From Clostridia bacterium (lineage in GTDB: Bacteria; Bacillota; Clostridia; Oscillospirales; CAG-272), in NCBI GenBank assembly GCA_017629395.1, contig JAGBXH010000402.1:1-10018 (forward strand): a stretch of DNA of 10,018 nt. The letters are read 5' to 3'. Shown here one piece after another: positions 6,999 through 10,018 of this stretch (its first letter is position 1; every line of letters starts with the position of its first letter). Below the pieces are notes generated by a model. That model was not told the DNA's origin, made no database searches, and worked only from the letters and a program-made list of their open reading frames with translations. Both the position numbers and the translations under genes were made by a program.

Positions 6999-8571
6999 CG
7001 TGATCCTCCTTCTCGTCTGTCGCATCATTCGTGTCTTGTTCGGCAGGCGGCGCTTGGCTATTTTCCTGCTCCTTGAGATTGGCTTTCTTTTTCTTGCGTC
7101 TGCGAATCAACAGCACAATGAGAACGATAACAGCTGCAATCACAACCACAGCAAGCAGCACGGGCAAGGCGTGCAGCAACAGCATTATGATCAGGATCAC
7201 GACAAAGAAAAACATCATTGCCAAAAAGCCAAAATCAATATTGATCCTGCCCTTGCTCGTGGAAACGACCAGATAGGGTGCATCAATTTCTCCTGTGTAC
7301 GCATATCCGTCCTCCACCTCGGTAAACTCCTTGGGATCGGGATAATAATCCCACTTTTTGAGCCGCAGATCGGTCACGGCGTGCACGCTGACCTGCCCGC
7401 ACGCGCTCCATTGCTCCGCCACGGGCAGCGCGATGGGGTAGGTATAGATCGGGGGCGTTTTGTAATCGTGTACAAAGGGGTAGAGCGGCGACTTTACCGT
7501 CACGGTCGTGCGCTCTCCCGCCTCGAGCGTAAGGGAAAAGACCTGCATTGCCTGCAAGCAGCTGTCGCCCGCCAAGCCGTACTTCGTGAAATTGCAGGTG
7601 CCCTCGGTATACTCGTAATAGTTGTCATTCCGCGTCAGATACGCGAGCGTGGCATTGTAATAATCGATCTCGCTGCAGCCGAGCGCTGCGTCGTAGCCCG
7701 TCATGCAATATTCCTCAAAGGTGATCTCCTCTTTATCCTGCAGCGTCACCTCGATCTCCCTCGGCTCGCCCTTGTCGGGATACGGCTCGGTGCTTCCCTT
7801 CCAATCTAGCGCGTCAATATCCTCGCCTATGACGTAAACGGAAACGACGTCCTCACACGCAGAAATCTGCGTGCCATAATTCAAATAGGTATCAAAACGG
7901 GCGTCGCCCGAGCAGATCATGCGCGTACCTGTATATTCGGGTAGCGTTGCGCTGATGTAAGCGTTCTCATGTTCCTCCTTCGGCAAGAGCAAATACGTAT
8001 ATTTGTACACGGGCGTATTGCGGTAAAATATACCCTCTTCGATATAATCGTCCGACAAATACTTCACCCCGTACGCATGGGAGCGGATTTTTGCCTCCTG
8101 GGCTGTTTTCGATTGGGTGTAATCGTACGCGTTGTAGCAAAAGACGTGTCTTGTCTGCGTTTCGACCTGCTCACCGCCGATCTCAACCGTGTACTTTTCC
8201 GCATCCGCACCCGCGGGCAGCTCATGTGCATACCACGGCATGGACGCTGCAGCGTTATGCGTCAGCAGCTCGACGCTTACGGCATGATCGGTGGGATTAT
8301 ACAGCGTATAGGTGGCTGTCATTTGCCCGCCGTACGCCAAAAACTGCTCTGCCGTTTTGTATTCCTCTAAAGGCAAGTCGCGGACATCCATGTATATCTC
8401 GGTGCTCTCTATGGCAAGCTCGGTCTTGCCGTTCATGACGTACAAGCCGCCCGCAACCGATCCGCGATACGGCTCGGCAGGGGTAAATGCAAAAACAGGC
8501 ATAACGGCAAGGACGCACAGCAGTACGCAAAGGAATACGGAAAATGCGATTTTTGGTGTTCTGTTTTTCAT
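6979..8571 (-). CDS. Exported, C-terminally membrane-anchored protein of unknown family, second copy in operon
   Basis: Predicted 530 residues. The ATG at 8571 has AAAGGAG (8579-8585) 7 nt upstream and overlaps the previous stop as ATGA. A signal peptide (1-28, MKNRTPKIAF..., ending VFA) precedes the ectodomain. Family landmarks are TATYTLYNPTDH, VYVIGEDIDALDW and LEAGERTTVTVKSPLYPF, in the same order as in the other two copies. It is the most divergent of the three in the middle: where they have AMQ[HY]YDP it has CMTGYDA. The C-terminal hydrophobic block (about 447-489) is 43 residues with a central HALP, long enough for two membrane helices. The tail starts RRRKKKK and ends in about 30 mostly acidic and polar residues. 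If two helices form, the tail would lie outside, against the positive-inside rule, so a single long or re-entrant anchor is also possible. No function is recognised. Confidence 0.85.
   Translation of the reverse strand: MKNRTPKIAFSVFLCVLLCVLAVMPVFAFTPAEPYRGSVAGGLYVMNGKTELAIESTEIYMDVRDLPLEEYKTAEQFLAYGGQMTATYTLYNPTDHAVSVELLTHNAAASMPWYAHELPAGADAEKYTVEIGGEQVETQTRHVFCYNAYDYTQSKTAQEAKIRSHAYGVKYLSDDYIEEGIFYRNTPVYKYTYLLLPKEEHENAYISATLPEYTGTRMICSGDARFDTYLNYGTQISACEDVVSVYVIGEDIDALDWKGSTEPYPDKGEPREIEVTLQDKEEITFEEYCMTGYDAALGCSEIDYYNATLAYLTRNDNYYEYTEGTCNFTKYGLAGDSCLQAMQVFSLTLEAGERTTVTVKSPLYPFVHDYKTPPIYTYPIALPVAEQWSACGQVSVHAVTDLRLKKWDYYPDPKEFTEVEDGYAYTGEIDAPYLVVSTSKGRINIDFGFLAMMFFFVVILIIMLLLHALPVLLAVVVIAAVIVLIVLLIRRRKKKKANLKEQENSQAPPAEQDTNDATDEKEDHDEQTNA
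7005..7011 (-). promoter_or_regulatory. Ribosome binding site inside the end of the upstream gene
   Basis: Minus strand AAGGAGG, 6 nt before the ATG at 6998. It lies within the last codons of the gene ending at 6979. It decides the start at 6998 and fits translational coupling of the two genes. Confidence 0.8.
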
Positions 8572-10018
8572 GATTGTGCTCCTTTCTCGGTTTCCTGTTT
8601 TGTAGCTTGATCGGTTGGGAAGGCGGGTTTGCCCTTGCGCTTGCCTGACGTTCTGCGCTCATGCAGCAGCACAAGCAGTGCAATCAAGCCGCCTATTGCC
8701 GCGAACGGCAACGCGTACAATATTATGGTGATGATGAAGCGTAAAAATTCTAAAACACCGGCAAGTGTCAATGATGCGGTATTGAGATTACTTTTATTAC
8801 TGAGTGTAAAGCGCACTATGGGCGTTTCGGGATCGATCTGCATGACATATCCCTGCTCGATACGCTGGTAATCATCAGTCTTATGGGTGTGATAATAGTT
8901 GATATCTCCCATGTAAAGCGGGGTGTGGATATGCAGCTCAATATTCTCTACAGAGGTAAATGTACCCTGCACCACAGGCACGAAGCACCAAGTTCCCAAC
9001 GTGATCTTACTGCTACCCGACGGCCATTGCCCCGGATATGCAAGCATCTGCACGGTATTTTCCGCAGTTGCACCGGGAGCGAGCTCAATTTCATAATAAA
9101 GTAACGGCTGCAGCGACTCAAGTACATTCCAACCATTGGTCGAGGCATCGGTAACCACACAGGATTGCTCGATGCGATTATGCTGCAGCATATTCAACAC
9201 TGCACCGTACCAATCCTTTTGCGTAATGCCCCGGTTCGGATCATAGTGCTGCATGGCAATCTCGCCCAGTGTGGTTTGGGTCTTACCTTGATAGATCATA
9301 TCATGTTCTCCGCGAATCCTGCCTACCTTCCATTCGCCGATCTCAATCTCTCCCTCTCCGATGACGTACACATTGATCACGTCACCGTAAGAAACGTATC
9401 CGCCCATCGGTACGTAAGATGTTCCGCTCAAAACATCCTTTTTAACTTCATGCCCCCACATGTGCGGAATAAAGACCAATGGATCGCCCTCTTGGAAGTG
9501 CACGTTGCAATTCAGCATTTCCGAGCCCCGTTTTCCCTCACTTCATTACCCGGAACGAAGGAATACACCGTCACAAGCGTATCGGCGGGGAGCTGATCCC
9601 CGTCAAGTTTGTCTATCATATCCGCAAGCAGAGCTTGCATGGTGTAATCATTTTCGTAAACAATATGGTCATAACGGTTTTGCGCCTCGGAAAGATACGC
9701 ATAGCGCACGGTGGGCGTGATCGGCTTGCCGTCTAGCGTAATGCTGTATTGCTCCAAAAGGCGTGACGCCACGCTCACGCTCTCCCATTCTGCATATTCG
9801 GGCGGCAGCGTGGCGGGCATATACAAGCCCTGTTTGATGGGTTGATCGGTGGGATTTTCAAATACGTAGGTTGCACGCACGCGCGGCTGATATTCCAAAA
9901 ACGATGCATATTGCGTAGCATCACGGTAGTCCCAATCGGGCAGGCTGTCGATCTGCCACGTCACGTCCAAGGATTTGACGGCAAGTGGGCTGCTCCCACC
10001 CGCGGGATAGAGCGAAAA
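8568..10018 (-). pseudogene. First copy of the membrane-anchored family, split by a frameshift (5' end outside window)
   Basis: Two overlapping frames together encode one member of the family. From 10018 to 9512 the N-terminal part reads through ATYVFENPTDQP to VTVYSFVPGNEVREN and then stops. From 9518 to 8568 the other frame continues with INVYVIGEG, EIAMQHYDPNRG, ELAPGATAENTV, a hydrophobic block with central YALP, and a basic tail ERRTSGKRKGK. Both halves align in order with the intact proteins at 5502-6998 and 6979-8571. The change of frame must fall between about 9514 and 9542. One extra A in the A4 run (plus-strand T-run 9531-9534) would restore a continuous VREKRGSEMLNCNVHF and give 483 residues within the window. 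The signal peptide should lie just beyond 10018. It may be a true mutation, a sequencing or assembly error, or less likely a recoding site. The stop overlaps the next start by 4 bp (ATGA), which suggests the operon was recently intact. Confidence 0.8.

Noticed and set aside
5928..7076. Plus-strand open frame of 382 codons, and another at 6913-7809
   Set aside because: Antisense to the membrane-anchored genes, rich in Arg, His and Cys as expected for shadow frames, and running across gene boundaries of a clear minus-strand operon.
9512..9518. Reading the two overlapping frames at 8568-9518 and 9512 onward as two separate coupled genes (ATGCTGA overlap)
   Set aside because: The downstream frame would start in the middle of a conserved domain, without a signal peptide and without a well-placed ribosome binding site, whereas the two intact paralogs are continuous over this point.
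9526..9540. Programmed -1 ribosomal frameshift site
   Set aside because: The zero-frame codons here are AGG GAA AAC GGG GCT; no heptamer of the X-XXY-YYZ type is in phase, and no obvious pseudoknot was recognised. It is kept only as a remote alternative.
1..10018. CRISPR arrays, tRNA or rRNA genes, insertion sequences or prophage signs
   Set aside because: I saw no regularly spaced repeats, no cloverleaf or rRNA sequence, and no transposase or integrase motifs on either strand. The repeated content is explained by paralogous genes.

Overview
The window looks like a piece of an uncultured Clostridia-type (Gram-positive, Bacillota) genome, roughly half G+C. This rests on perfect AAGGAGG-like ribosome binding sites, consensus TTGACA/TAnAAT promoters with 17-bp spacers, lipoboxes (LASC, LAGC) on solute-binding proteins, and compact U-tailed terminators. 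The lineage is inferred from style, not from a marker gene. Every gene I accept lies on the minus strand, so the biological reading order runs from position 10018 down to 1. The long plus-strand reading frames are antisense shadows.

Reading in transcription order, 10018-5502 is an operon of three paralogous proteins of about 500 residues. Each has, or is expected to have, a signal peptide, a large extracytoplasmic region with a shared 'Y-x-F/L-x-NP-S/T-D' motif, a very hydrophobic C-terminal anchor and a basic cytoplasmic tail. The genes overlap by 4 bp and 20 bp, and the operon ends at a UUCG-tetraloop terminator. I do not recognise the family by name. The first copy (8568 to beyond 10018) is split by a single-base frameshift near 9514-9542.

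Region 5454-1 holds three paralogous lipoproteins of the extracellular solute-binding type (3891-5381, 2277-3737 and the partial 1-1235). Each has its own sigma-A-type promoter, and the two complete copies are each followed by a terminator. A calcineurin-like metallophosphoesterase (1388-2209) sits between the second and third copies. It has no promoter of its own that I can see, and a hairpin lies 19 nt before its start codon.

No ABC permease or ATPase gene is present, so the binding proteins are orphans within this window. The layout suggests local amplification of two families of surface proteins: secreted ligand-binding lipoproteins and membrane-anchored ectodomain proteins. A functional link between the two families is plausible from position alone and is not shown by the sequence.
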